Shown here in pieces: positions 27,064 to 34,965 of a stretch of 64,000 nucleotides of DNA. A model generated the notes under the pieces. It was not told the DNA's origin. It saw nothing but the letters and a program-made list of their open reading frames with translations, and did no database searches. The position numbers and the translations under genes were made by a program. Position 1 is the first letter of the stretch. Each line of letters begins with the position of its first letter. The DNA lies in contig NZ_FNCJ01000015.1 in assembly GCF_900100735.1 (NCBI RefSeq), positions 62,001 to 126,000 of the forward strand, read 5' to 3'. Source of the DNA: Paraburkholderia phenazinium. Lineage in GTDB: Bacteria; Pseudomonadota; Gammaproteobacteria; Burkholderiales; Burkholderiaceae.

Positions 27064-27267
27064 ATGGCAACCGGTATTGTGAAGTGGTTCAATGATGCAA
27101 AGGGTTTTGGTTTCATTACGCCTGACGGCGGCGGCGAAGATCTGTTCGCGCATTTCTCGGAAGTCCAGGGAAGCGGCTTCAAATCGCTGCAGGAAAACCA
27201 GAAGGTCAGCTTCGAAGTGAAGCAAGGCCCGAAGGGTAAGCAAGCGGCAAACATCACGCCGCTGTAA
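27064..27267 (+). CDS. cspA: Cold-shock protein CspA family
   Basis: A 67-residue cold-shock-domain protein that binds single-stranded RNA/DNA. RNP1 (KGFGFI) and RNP2 (DLFAHF) are intact; the start MATGIVKWFNDAKGFGFITP is classic. A near-identical copy lies at 40259-40462: the two proteins differ at residue 5 (Ile/Thr) and at the last residue (Leu/Met). The upstream 130 bases are probably a long structured leader as in other csp genes. A strong hairpin terminator follows. Confidence 0.95.
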   Translation: MATGIVKWFNDAKGFGFITPDGGGEDLFAHFSEVQGSGFKSLQENQKVSFEVKQGPKGKQAANITPL

Positions 27268-27296
27268 TAGGCCGGAACGACCGTTCCGCCTGTTGA

Positions 27297-27328
27297 AAAT
27301 GGCCCGCCTCGGCGGGCCATTTGCTTTT
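27297..27328 (+). terminator. Rho-independent terminator of first csp gene
   Basis: The stem ATGGCCCGCC / GGCGGGCCAT with a TC-containing loop is followed by TTGCTTTTCT. It lies 30 bases after the csp stop codon. The second csp copy has a very similar hairpin at 40491-40513. Confidence 0.8.
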
Positions 27329-27407
27329 CTGGGCTTTGGCACGCCCCGCAGCGGGCCGAGCCGGGTAACACAGCACGCGCGCCTTGCGGCACCGTGCAGG
27401 CGCAAGC

Positions 27408-28118
27408 TCAAAGCTCCTGCAATGCCGCCTTCATCCAGTCGTGCACGGCATGGCTCAGCTCCTGCTGCGAAGCGTCGCGGGACGAAAACTCGGGACCGAC
27501 GACCACCCGAATGTGCCCCTTGCTGACCGGCCACCCCTTCGCCGGCCAGACCTTGCCCGCGTTATGCACGACGGGAACAACCGGCGCGCCGGTCGCGCAG
27601 GCGAGCCGAATGCCGCCCGAGGTCAGCCGCAGCGGCGCATCGTGCGGCACCCGGGTGCCTTCCGGGAAGATCACCACGACATCGCCCTTGGCGAGCCGCT
27701 CGGCACAGTCCTGCGTGACCGCCTGATGCGCCTGGCGCGGCGAACCCCGGTTCAGGCTCACCATATCGAGGCCGCGCAGCACCCAGCCGAAGAACGGAAT
27801 GCGCAGCAGGTCTTCCTTGAACACGAAACTGACGCGCCGTGGAAACAGCGCGAGAAATGCCAGCGTCTCCCAGGTCGATTCGTGACGGCACAACAGGATG
27901 GACGGCCCAGGCGGAAGATGCTCGAGCCCCTCAACCGAACAGGTGACGCCGGGCAACCAGCGCATCCATGCAACCATTGCACGACACCATTGCGCCGCGA
28001 GCCAGTAGCGCCCGGAGCGGCCGACAAAAGGAAACAGCAGCAGGATCACCGCCGAATAGACCGTGCCGCTGCCGAGCAAGCAGACGATGAAAAGCCATTT
28101 GATGAACTTGGAACGCAT
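27408..28118 (-). CDS. 1-acyl-sn-glycerol-3-phosphate acyltransferase (PlsC family)
   Basis: A 236-residue lysophosphatidate acyltransferase-type enzyme of phospholipid synthesis, with an N-terminal membrane segment (FIVCLLGSGTVYSAVILLLF). Block I reads RHESTWETLAF, so the usual HX4D catalytic motif is HX4E here, a variant I associate with beta-proteobacterial members. Block II is near FVFKEDLLRIPFFGW, block III is VVIFPEGTR and block IV is GAPVVPVVHNAG. All are intact otherwise. It converges with the csp terminator and starts at the ATG at 28118. No partner gene is adjacent. Confidence 0.87.
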   Translation of the reverse strand: MRSKFIKWLFIVCLLGSGTVYSAVILLLFPFVGRSGRYWLAAQWCRAMVAWMRWLPGVTCSVEGLEHLPPGPSILLCRHESTWETLAFLALFPRRVSFVFKEDLLRIPFFGWVLRGLDMVSLNRGSPRQAHQAVTQDCAERLAKGDVVVIFPEGTRVPHDAPLRLTSGGIRLACATGAPVVPVVHNAGKVWPAKGWPVSKGHIRVVVGPEFSSRDASQQELSHAVHDWMKAALQEL

Positions 28119-28591
28119 GAAGAGCCGAGTGAATAAACAATGGAGCCGCGCGTGGATGCACCGCTGCCCGAAATGAACGGGAATTCATGCTTCTGATGTT
28201 GCCCGCTCGTACCTCGCACTGTACCGTCTCACGCACCATGCGGCCAGCATTGCTCGCAAGCCGACGCCCTGTGCGCATCGCGCCCCTCGCTCGCGCTTGA
28301 CGACTCGCTAGCCGCATCAACCGTTTCCGCTCCCTTCAAGCGTGCTTCTTTCCTCGGCCGTTGGGACCCCGGCGTGACGTACACCCTGTCGCGTCACGCC
28401 GGATTTTTCCAGTGCATGCCAGCCGCCTCGCTTCGTTGCAAAACCATTAAAAACACTTAATCCGCGTGGCGACGCCAGGTTACCAGCGCTCGGCGATGAT
28501 GGCGAGGTGAGCGACTCGATGGTTCGCCGCGCGCGATAAACGCGATGCATGCCGGTTCGACTCACGCCCCTCCTCCTAGTGCGTAAGAGCC
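28119..28591. other. Intergenic region with an orphan plus-strand terminator
   Basis: About 470 bases between divergent genes. The notable element is a perfect hairpin followed by a T-run at 28369-28408 on the plus strand, although no plus-strand gene ends before it. I find no convincing small reading frame or promoter in 28119-28369. Either a small RNA or a decayed gene preceded the terminator. Confidence 0.4.
28369..28408 (+). terminator. Orphan rho-independent terminator
   Basis: CCGGCGTGAC (28369-28378) pairs perfectly with GTCACGCCGG (28393-28402) and is followed by ATTTTT. The minus-strand reading has no T-run after the stem, so it works on the plus strand. The nearest plus-strand gene upstream (csp, ending 27267) has its own terminator 1 kb earlier. 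Confidence 0.65.
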
Positions 28592-29266
28592 ATGCCTAAA
28601 GTTCTCTCTGTCGAAGACGACGAATTGATGATCCACGAGATTCTGAGTTCGCTCTGCGGATCCGGCTATGAGGTCGACGTCGCACGCTGCGGACGCGACG
28701 GCATCGCCAGGATCATGGCGTTTCCCTACGACCTCGTCACGCTGGACCGGACGCTTCCCGATCTGGACGGCTTGACGATCCTCACCGCCATGCGCGACGT
28801 GGGCATCGACACGCCCGTGCTGCTGGTCAGTTCCATGTCGAATGTCGACGAACGGGTGCGCGGCTTAAGAGCAGGCGGCGACGATTACCTCACCAAGCCT
28901 TTTGCACGCGAAGAGATGGTGGCGCGCGCCGAAGTGCTGCTAAGACGCAAGACGCCGGCGCTCAACGCCGAGACGCGCCTTCAGGTAGGCGAACTCGAGT
29001 TCGATCTGCTCAAGCGCAAAGCCAGCCATCACGGCCAGACGCTGGATCTTCAGCCAACCGAGCTCAAGCTGCTCGAATACATGATGCGCCATCCAGGCCA
29101 GGTGCTCACGCGCACGATGATCTTCGAGGGCGTGTGGGGCTGCCGCTTCGATCCGGGCACCAATCTGATCGACGTTCATGTGGGACGTCTGCGCAAGAAG
29201 GTCAGCGCAGCCGGGGAAAATCCGCAGATCCGCACCGTCAGGGGCTCGGGTTACATCCTTAGCTAA
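28592..29266 (+). CDS. OmpR/PhoB-type response regulator (intact receiver, no adjacent kinase on its strand)
   Basis: A 224-residue response regulator. The receiver is intact: the acidic pair is in VLSVEDDELM, the phospho-acceptor Asp in DLVTLDRTLPD, and the switch Lys in DDYLTKPF. The C-terminal OmpR winged helix has LQPTELKLLEYMMRHPGQVL and VHVGRLRKKVS ending in RTVRGSGYILS. It is a single-gene unit directly upstream of two DUF4148 genes on the same strand. The nearest kinase (30881-32344, opposite strand) is paired with a regulator whose receiver cannot be phosphorylated, so this protein is a candidate target of that kinase (inference). Confidence 0.9.
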   Translation: MPKVLSVEDDELMIHEILSSLCGSGYEVDVARCGRDGIARIMAFPYDLVTLDRTLPDLDGLTILTAMRDVGIDTPVLLVSSMSNVDERVRGLRAGGDDYLTKPFAREEMVARAEVLLRRKTPALNAETRLQVGELEFDLLKRKASHHGQTLDLQPTELKLLEYMMRHPGQVLTRTMIFEGVWGCRFDPGTNLIDVHVGRLRKKVSAAGENPQIRTVRGSGYILS

Positions 29267-29410
29267 GCACTGCAGCTGATTAAAAATCTCTTCACTTTCA
29301 TGCTCGCGTTGCGATAGGCCTACCTCTCTATTCTGCCTCTTACCGAGACGCGCATCGCGTTAAGCGGTACAGCCCGGATCAAAACCTATCTTCCGCTTGA
29401 AGGAGCAATC

Positions 29411-29680
29411 ATGAAAGTCATCAAGATCGCAGCTTTGCTTGGCATTCTCGCAACCAGCACGGCCTTTGCGCAAAGCAACCCGGCCACAGCCGCTACCGCC
29501 AACGACACGGCGACCACCGTCGCCATGTCGAACGCTGCGCCGCAAGGCGGCTCATGGGTGCCGCCGTACGGACAAGCCATCGCGCCGAAAACGCGCGCCC
29601 AGGTCTACGGCGAACTCGTCCAGGCAGAAAAGGACGGCCAACTCAATTACCTGAACAGCGTCGTGTACGCCCATCCTTAA
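29411..29680 (+). CDS. DUF4148-family secreted small protein, copy A of a tandem pair
   Basis: An 89-residue exported protein. Signal peptide MKVIKIAALLGILATSTAFA then Q. The spacer is Ala/Thr-rich, then GSWVPPYGQAIAPKTRAQVY, GELVQAEKDGQLNYLNSVVY. The TRAQVY.ELV.AE.DGQL pattern is the DUF4148 core. It is clearly homologous to the next gene (shared WV.PYGQ, AQVY, DGQL.YL.S..YAH). GGAG lies 6-7 bases upstream of the ATG. Function unknown; placement between the two response regulator genes suggests it belongs to their regulon. Confidence 0.85.
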   Translation: MKVIKIAALLGILATSTAFAQSNPATAATANDTATTVAMSNAAPQGGSWVPPYGQAIAPKTRAQVYGELVQAEKDGQLNYLNSVVYAHP

Positions 29681-29827
29681 ACGCCTCGCGGAACACGCGT
29701 CGTCGCATCTCAAGGGTCGCGCGAGGCGGGCTGCCGGATCGATCTCCAGCCTGCTCGCCCCCATCGGCGGCGTCCCGCGGCGCGGGTCGCCCTCAACTGA
29801 ACTGTCTTCACTATCGAGGAGTCCATC

Positions 29828-30100
29828 ATGAAGATCGTCATGCTGGCAGCATTCATCAGCCTCGCGGCTAGCACCAGCGCATTCGCCCAGACCGCTACCG
29901 GATCGAACAATCCGCAGTCGGCATCGGGTAACAGCAGTTTCACCACCGCGTCGACTTCCGATCAAGCCGGACAGTGGGTCGCGCCCTATGGTCAGCCAGT
30001 CGCCGCCAAAAGCCGTACGCAGGTGTACAACAGTCTGGTAAGAGCGGAACGGGACGGTCAGCTCTCGTACCTGGACAGCACGTTGTATGCGCATCATTGA
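29828..30100 (+). CDS. DUF4148-family secreted small protein, copy B of a tandem pair
   Basis: A 90-residue paralogue of the preceding gene. Signal peptide MKIVMLAAFISLAASTSAFA then Q, a Ser/Asn/Thr-rich linker, then GQWVAPYGQPVAAKSRTQVY and RAERDGQLSYLDSTLYAHH. The C-terminal halves are close while signal and linker have diverged, as expected after an old tandem duplication. A GAGGAG site precedes the start by about 8 bases. It converges on the degenerate response regulator gene. Confidence 0.85.
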   Translation: MKIVMLAAFISLAASTSAFAQTATGSNNPQSASGNSSFTTASTSDQAGQWVAPYGQPVAAKSRTQVYNSLVRAERDGQLSYLDSTLYAHH

Positions 30101-30186
30101 AGCAGAACGCGCAGAATCCGCCTCGCTTAGCGCTCGTACTCGCCTCGCATGCAGACGGGCATGAACGCTAACCGGGGCCTCGTCGT

Positions 30187-30867
30187 TCAACGCGAGGCCA
30201 ACTGATAGCCGTAGCGGCTAATCGTCTCCACCCTCGCCCTGAAGCCATGCGTTTCCAGCTTGCGCCGCAGGCGCGACACCACCAGGTTGACGCTGGAGGG
30301 ATCGACATCCTCCTTGTCCGGCCATGCATAACGGATCAACTGATCTCTCGCCACGGGCGCATTCGCCTGACGCAGCAAACATTCAATCAGCAGATACTCG
30401 CGCTTGGTCATCAACACGCGTTTGCCGTCTTCGACGAGATCGCGCGTGAGCGGATCCAGTCTTAGCGAAAGCGCATCGACAGACGGTTGAGCAGAACGCG
30501 CTAGCGACGCCCGATGCAACGCCAGCATGCGCTCCTGCATCTCGAGAAACGAATACGGTTGTACGAAACAGGCGTCCGCTCCGGCGCGCAGCACGCGCGC
30601 ACGATCCTGCGAGGTACCGCTCGCTAGCGCCACGATCACAGCGGGCGCGCGTGGCAACTGGGCCAGTTCGGGTAAAGCGTCGAACAGCGCGGCCATCAGG
30701 TTGACGCCCACAGTGGAAATCACGATCGCATCGAATTCTTCATGCGCCGCGAGGTAGAGCGCATAGCGCAGGTTGTCCGCGGCATGCACGCTGTGCGCGC
30801 TTTCCCTGAATGCCTTATGTAGGTAAACCGTCTCCGCCTCGGAGGACGAAACCAGCAGGATTCTCAT
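30187..30867 (-). CDS. OmpR-type response regulator with degenerate receiver
   Basis: A 226-residue regulator. The C-terminal winged helix is normal (LMTKREYLLIECLLRQANAP, VNLVVSRLRRKLETHGF, ISRYGYQLASR). The N-terminal domain keeps the receiver fold but lacks every phosphorylation residue: the acidic pair is Ser8-Ser9 (ILLVSSSE), the acceptor Asp is Ser51 (DAIVISTVG) and the switch Lys is Gln103 (CFVQPYSF). It therefore cannot work by Asp phosphorylation. It starts 13 bases after the stop of the histidine kinase on the same strand, so the two form an operon with the kinase first. Confidence 0.88.
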   Translation of the reverse strand: MRILLVSSSEAETVYLHKAFRESAHSVHAADNLRYALYLAAHEEFDAIVISTVGVNLMAALFDALPELAQLPRAPAVIVALASGTSQDRARVLRAGADACFVQPYSFLEMQERMLALHRASLARSAQPSVDALSLRLDPLTRDLVEDGKRVLMTKREYLLIECLLRQANAPVARDQLIRYAWPDKEDVDPSSVNLVVSRLRRKLETHGFRARVETISRYGYQLASR

Positions 30868-30880
30868 CTAAGCGTATGAC

Positions 30881-32344
30881 CTACTGGAGGTTGTGTGGCC
30901 AGCAATCGATTGTGATGATGGTTCCGCGATCTTCGCCACCAATGCGCAGCTCGAAGTCGTGCAGCCGGACGATAGCCGAGACAATGCCCAGTCCAAGACC
31001 GGTGCCCGGCACGTGGCGCGTCTGTTCGACGCGATAGAAGCGGTTGAGCACCGCATTGCGCTCGCTCACGGGAATGCCCGGTCCGTTGTCGGCGATCACC
31101 AGTTGCGGCCCTGCACGCCCTGCGTACAGTTCGACGCTGACGTCGCCGCCATGCGGGGCAAACTTGATCGCATTGTCGAGCAGGTTGCTGAACGCCTCGA
31201 ACAGCAAGGCGCGGTCCGCATGAACCGGTTGGCACGCTTCGATGCGCGACACCAGCGTGACGACCTTTTCCTCGGCAAGCGGCTGATACAGGTCACAGAG
31301 TTCCTCGACGAGCGTCTGCAGCGAGACCACATCGAAGCCACTACGCCGTTGCAATGCGCCGATTTCCGAAATACGCAGCATCGCGCCGAAGCGCTCGAGA
31401 ATCGAATCGGCTTCCACCCGGGCATTGGCAAGCAACGCGTTAGCCGGCTCATCGCCACCCGTGCGCACCCGTTCGGCGAGATTCGCCAGTTGCAGGCGCA
31501 AGCGTACCAGCGGCGTACGCAGATCGTGCGCAATGCCGTCGCACGCGCCCTTGACTTCGTTCATCAGGCGTTCGACTTCATCGAGCATGTGATTGACGAG
31601 GTGGCACAGCATGTCCAGTTCGTCGCGCCCGCCGATCGGCAGGCGTTGCGCGAGATCACCGTTGGCGATGCGCGTGGTAACGCGCCGCATGGCCGTAACA
31701 CGGCGCATCTGGCGCAGGCTGAGCAGCAGGCCGGTCGCAAGACTGAGGACGAGGCACAGCACGCCGCCGCCGATCAGCGCCTTGGTCAGTTCCTCGCGCA
31801 CGTGACGCACGTCGGCGAGGCTGCGGCCAATGACCAGCTTGACGCCGTTGTCGCGCGTCTCTCCCATGACCCGCACTGTGGGCATTGAAGGGTTCTGCGC
31901 CAGCACCAGCGTGCGACCGGTTGACGAACTATGCGATTCACCCGCCTGGTCGAGCTTAAGCCCCGGCGGCATGGCGACAATGTCTCCTGCGAGACGGTGT
32001 CCATCTGGTGCGAACAGGCCGTAGTAGTTCGAGTGCCGGTTCTCGCGTTCGAGCCGGCGGCCGATCACGGGCGCCACCTGATCGTCGCTTTTCGAATCGA
32101 AATAGCGCATCTGCCAGCGAATCCCACTGTCGGCCTCGCGCTCCATCGCGGCGCCCACCGAATACTCGAGAAAACCCAACAAGGCCATGAAACACAGCGA
32201 AAAAACTGCGGCGTAGGCCGAGAGCCATCTAAAGGTGGTCGTATGCCAGCGCTGGCCCGATCGGTGCGTTGAAGGCGTACTCTGCGTGTCCGAGGAGATC
32301 GCCGTTCCCCGTACTTTGCCAAATTCCAGAGCGGACACAGTCAT
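30881..32344 (-). CDS. Sensor histidine kinase
   Basis: A 487-residue membrane histidine kinase. TM1 is near residues 40-60 (WLSAYAAVFSLCFMALLGFL), a periplasmic domain of about 150 residues follows, and TM2 is near 205-225. Then come HAMP (MRRVTTRIANGDLAQRLPIG), HisKA with the phospho-His in GIAHDLRTPL, and HATPase_c with the N box (LLDNAIKFAPHGG), G1 (IADNGPGIP) and G2 (GTGLGLGIV). All catalytic motifs are intact. Its operon partner has a dead receiver, so another regulator must take the phosphate; the orphan intact one at 28592 is nearby. The ATG at 32344 starts a polar 35-residue cytoplasmic tail. Confidence 0.9.
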   Translation of the reverse strand: MTVSALEFGKVRGTAISSDTQSTPSTHRSGQRWHTTTFRWLSAYAAVFSLCFMALLGFLEYSVGAAMEREADSGIRWQMRYFDSKSDDQVAPVIGRRLERENRHSNYYGLFAPDGHRLAGDIVAMPPGLKLDQAGESHSSSTGRTLVLAQNPSMPTVRVMGETRDNGVKLVIGRSLADVRHVREELTKALIGGGVLCLVLSLATGLLLSLRQMRRVTAMRRVTTRIANGDLAQRLPIGGRDELDMLCHLVNHMLDEVERLMNEVKGACDGIAHDLRTPLVRLRLQLANLAERVRTGGDEPANALLANARVEADSILERFGAMLRISEIGALQRRSGFDVVSLQTLVEELCDLYQPLAEEKVVTLVSRIEACQPVHADRALLFEAFSNLLDNAIKFAPHGGDVSVELYAGRAGPQLVIADNGPGIPVSERNAVLNRFYRVEQTRHVPGTGLGLGIVSAIVRLHDFELRIGGEDRGTIITIDCWPHNLQ

Positions 32345-32576
32345 CGGCTCCTCGCTTATTGATTCATTGAGAACGTGAGCCTAATCGGCTTAGTGTCGGC
32401 ATCATAGCCCTGCATGAATAAATACCAGACCGCACAAACATGAAAAACCGGTCACTTTGATATGGGTTGGATGAAACATCAAGACATGTTCTTTACGGCT
32501 AGCCTTCTTAGCTATCTTCAACAGAAATAAAGCGACGACGCTACGGCGAAATAGTCGCTAAAACGCACAACAATTG

Positions 32577-32611
32577 AAAAAGCACGGGCCGGAATCCGGC
32601 CCGTGCTTTCG
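32577..32611 (-). terminator. Terminator downstream of porin gene
   Basis: AAGCACGGGCCGG and CCGGCCCGTGCTT form a 13-base stem around a short AT loop. Read on the minus strand the stem is followed by a T-run (from the A-run at 32577-32581), so it terminates the porin gene ending at 32637. Confidence 0.85.
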
Positions 32612-32636
32612 CTGCTAAAGCTAACGTGCTTTTCTT

Positions 32637-33782
32637 TTAGAAGCGATGCATCATCGCGATGCGATACACCATCTGATTGCAGCTCGACGACTGGCTCGGC
32701 GAACCCAGAATGTTCGCATAGTCGAAGTCCTGGCCGGTCTTGCCATCCGCGTGCTGGTAAGCCCCCTGCACGTACACCGAGGTGCGTGCGCTCAGGTCGT
32801 AGTCAAGCATGAGCGACACCTGATTCCAGTTCGGATCCGAGCTGCCCGTCACCGTGGAAACGTGAGCACGGGTGAACGTGTACGCTGCGCCGAGCCAGAA
32901 ATCATGCGCAAAGAAGTACTGGCCGTTAACTTCGAAATTGTCGAACTTCCACGAGTCTTGCGTCCCAGCCGCCGGTTGCGTAGCGAAATAGGCGTTGTAC
33001 GTCGGGTTATAGATGTCGACGTGCGAATACGCCAGCGAGACAATCGCCTTGTCGGCGAACTTGTACGATACGCCCGCGTCGATATTCTGCTGCGAGGTTC
33101 CCATAAACACCACCGTCGCGCTCGGCGCCGCACCGCCGCCCGTGGAGCCGCCGTTGTTGGTCTTCATATACGCCACAGCCGCGGAAAGCGGACCCATCTG
33201 ATACTGGACGGCCGCGCTGTACATGCGGTTATCGGCAAAGCCGCCAGCCTCGTTGCTAAAGCCGTACATGGCCTCGCCGGTGAAGCCTGCCACGGTCGGC
33301 GAAACGTACTTGACCGAGTTCTGGATGCGGTAGTCCCAGTCCGCGTTGTCGTTGTCGTACGGGTGCGAGCCGAGATCGCCTTCCCAGTTGCCGGCTGCGG
33401 TGTAGCCGCTCCACATGTCGATGGTCGGATCGTACTGGCGCCCCATCGTGAACGTGCCGTACTGCGCCGACGACAAGCCAACATAAGCCTGACGGCCGAA
33501 CAGCAGACCACCTTGACCCATCGTTCCGGTATTGGTGTTAAAGCCGTTTTCCAACTGGAAGATGGCCTTCATGCCGCCACCCAGGTCTTCGCTGCCTTTC
33601 AGGCCGAAGCGGCTGCCGGCCGTGTCGCCACTCACCATCTGGTAGCTCCGGTTGCCGCCCGCGTTGGTGGTGAAGTCAAGACCCTCGTCGATAATGCCGT
33701 AGAGCGTGACACTGTTCTGAGCATGCGCGACATTGCACAGCGCGACTGCGGACAACAGTCCGGCCAAACACGTTTTCTTCAT
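32637..33782 (-). CDS. Gram-negative porin (OmpC type) 1
   Basis: A 381-residue outer-membrane trimeric porin. Signal peptide MKKTCLAGLLSAVALCNVAH, cleavage before QNSVTLYGIIDEGLDF, the first beta strand typical of Burkholderiaceae porins. Further strands include GSRFGLKGSEDLGGGMKAIF and FGRQAYVGLSSAQYGTFTMG, and it ends with an aromatic residue (YRIAMMHRF), the BAM signal. I start it at the ATG at 33782, where the signal peptide begins; the frame opens 22 codons earlier. A strong terminator follows. Two other porins in the window (34966 and 58062) are diverged paralogues. Confidence 0.92.
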   Translation of the reverse strand: MKKTCLAGLLSAVALCNVAHAQNSVTLYGIIDEGLDFTTNAGGNRSYQMVSGDTAGSRFGLKGSEDLGGGMKAIFQLENGFNTNTGTMGQGGLLFGRQAYVGLSSAQYGTFTMGRQYDPTIDMWSGYTAAGNWEGDLGSHPYDNDNADWDYRIQNSVKYVSPTVAGFTGEAMYGFSNEAGGFADNRMYSAAVQYQMGPLSAAVAYMKTNNGGSTGGGAAPSATVVFMGTSQQNIDAGVSYKFADKAIVSLAYSHVDIYNPTYNAYFATQPAAGTQDSWKFDNFEVNGQYFFAHDFWLGAAYTFTRAHVSTVTGSSDPNWNQVSLMLDYDLSARTSVYVQGAYQHADGKTGQDFDYANILGSPSQSSSCNQMVYRIAMMHRF

Positions 33783-34151
33783 TTGCCTTGTACCTGATGA
33801 GTAAAGTAGAGGGATCTGCCCTTTTCGTCTGTGCACTTCCATGTGCACTTGTGCGCTCTGCGGCGCCGCGCCGCTATGTGTGCGGCGGCAAGATAAAAGT
33901 GCAAGCGAAGTTTAAGGAGCCAGCCTCTTTTACGAGAGCGGTACAAACGAAACTCAGTCTTTCAACAAGTGCAAGTACGAAACGCGGACCCGCAAGCGCC
34001 TTTAGCGATGCGGTCCCGCGTTTCTGTTTGGAAAAAAATGGCTGGTTTTGCGGCCGGAAAGTGTCGTAATGGAACGACAGCGCCACCGCTCAAAACACTC
34101 TGCAGGGGCGCTTGCCGGGTACTGGTGGTATGCGCAGCCTCATGCCGATCG
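33783..34151. other. Intergenic region between porin 1 and a DUF4148 gene
   Basis: About 370 bases carrying the porin promoter and leader on the minus strand and the 3' end of the DUF4148 transcript. A long hairpin lies at 33979-34023 (listed separately). No reading frame here looks real. Confidence 0.4.
33979..34023 (-). terminator. Long GC-rich hairpin, likely terminator of DUF4148 gene
   Basis: AAACGCGG...CCGC and GCGG...CCGCGTTT fold into a long, slightly bulged stem with a CTTTA loop. It lies 130 bases downstream of the DUF4148 stop (34152, minus strand) and is followed there by CGTTTCGTACTT, a weak T-tract. It would separate that gene from the porin transcript. Strand assignment is moderate. 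Confidence 0.5.
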
Positions 34152-34463
34152 TCAAGGATTGGCCGAGTAGGGAATCTTCGCCATGCTATTCGGTGCAACA
34201 CAATCCTGCCGGTATTGCGCACGCAGTTTCTTTTCGGCACGCATGATGTCGCTCGGGTAGTCGATATCGTTACTATTGGGTTGATAACCGACCGCCTCCA
34301 GTTCCGCGAGTTCGGTCATCAACTGTTTGTGCGTGACCTCGGCTTTCAGCCGTTTGAAGGGATAGTCGTTGCATTGCTGCGGGGTGAGGCCCGATGACGC
34401 CCAGCCGGCGGCGCTCGCGGTAAGAAGAACGGTGGCTGCAATTGCCTTTGCGAAAGTCTTCAT
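34152..34463 (-). CDS. DUF4148-family secreted small protein
   Basis: A 103-residue exported protein. Signal peptide MKTFAKAIAATVLLTASAAG, likely cleaved after AGWAS. The mature part has CNDYPFKRLKAEVTHKQLMT and then LAELEAVGYQPNSNDIDYPSDI, MRAEKKLRAQ, which matches the DUF4148 core (T..QL..EL..LE..GY.P...D..YP..I..AE..L). Two cysteines (in QQCNDY and QDCVAP) could form a disulfide, unlike the other three copies in this window. GGAG lies about 7 bases before the ATG. Confidence 0.85.
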   Translation of the reverse strand: MKTFAKAIAATVLLTASAAGWASSGLTPQQCNDYPFKRLKAEVTHKQLMTELAELEAVGYQPNSNDIDYPSDIMRAEKKLRAQYRQDCVAPNSMAKIPYSANP

Positions 34464-34965
34464 TTTTGCTCTCCAAGGTTAGAGCCATTAAGCAGGCTTA
34501 ACGCGAGAAGGAAGTTGTTTTAGTTAACCTGCCAATCAAGGCCCTGCGACTCAACGGTAGGCCGCTTGAGCGAAAAACGCACTTTCGCGAAGATGAAGAT
34601 TGGTTCACGCATCTGCCTTTACGGCTGCCTACGTGCCTCGAATCAGCCGCCCAACGCTGCTTGCACAACACCCTGCGCCGGCTGCAATTCTGCCTTTCAA
34701 TATTTGCGTTGCGTAAAGCGAACAGCGTGACCGACAAAGCCGGACGCAGTGCGTAACCTCCTCCCACGATATGTGTCACCTATAACAAGCACAGATCCGG
34801 CACACCGGCCCAAAGCAACGGACCCACGTAGCCGGACACGATCGACAACAGCCCCTCGCGGCAACAGCTCGTGTTCAACGACCACGCCCGGTTTCAGGCC
34901 GATGATCAAACATCTGCCTATTTCGTTGTACTAATGCTGTATTACTTTTGATTGAGGTGGAGGAG
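34464..34965. other. Intergenic region upstream of porin 2
   Basis: 500 bases between a DUF4148 gene and the divergent porin 2. The right end is AT-rich and contains the porin ribosome site GGTGGAGGAG. A minus-strand frame at 34498-34779 has random-looking composition and I reject it. I see no clear operator repeat. Confidence 0.35.

Noticed and set aside
29681..29745. CGCCTCGCG/CGCGAGGCG inverted repeat after DUF4148 copy A
   Set aside because: The loop is over 25 bases and no T-run follows; probably a by-product of GC-rich sequence.
30176..30199. GGCCTCG/CGAGGCC hairpin between DUF4148 copy B and the degenerate regulator
   Set aside because: No T-run on either side and the stem is only seven bases, so I do not call it a terminator, although it lies at a convergent gene end.
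32646..33797. Plus-strand frame of 383 codons opposite porin 1
   Set aside because: Antisense shadow of a porin with clear signal peptide and terminal Phe.
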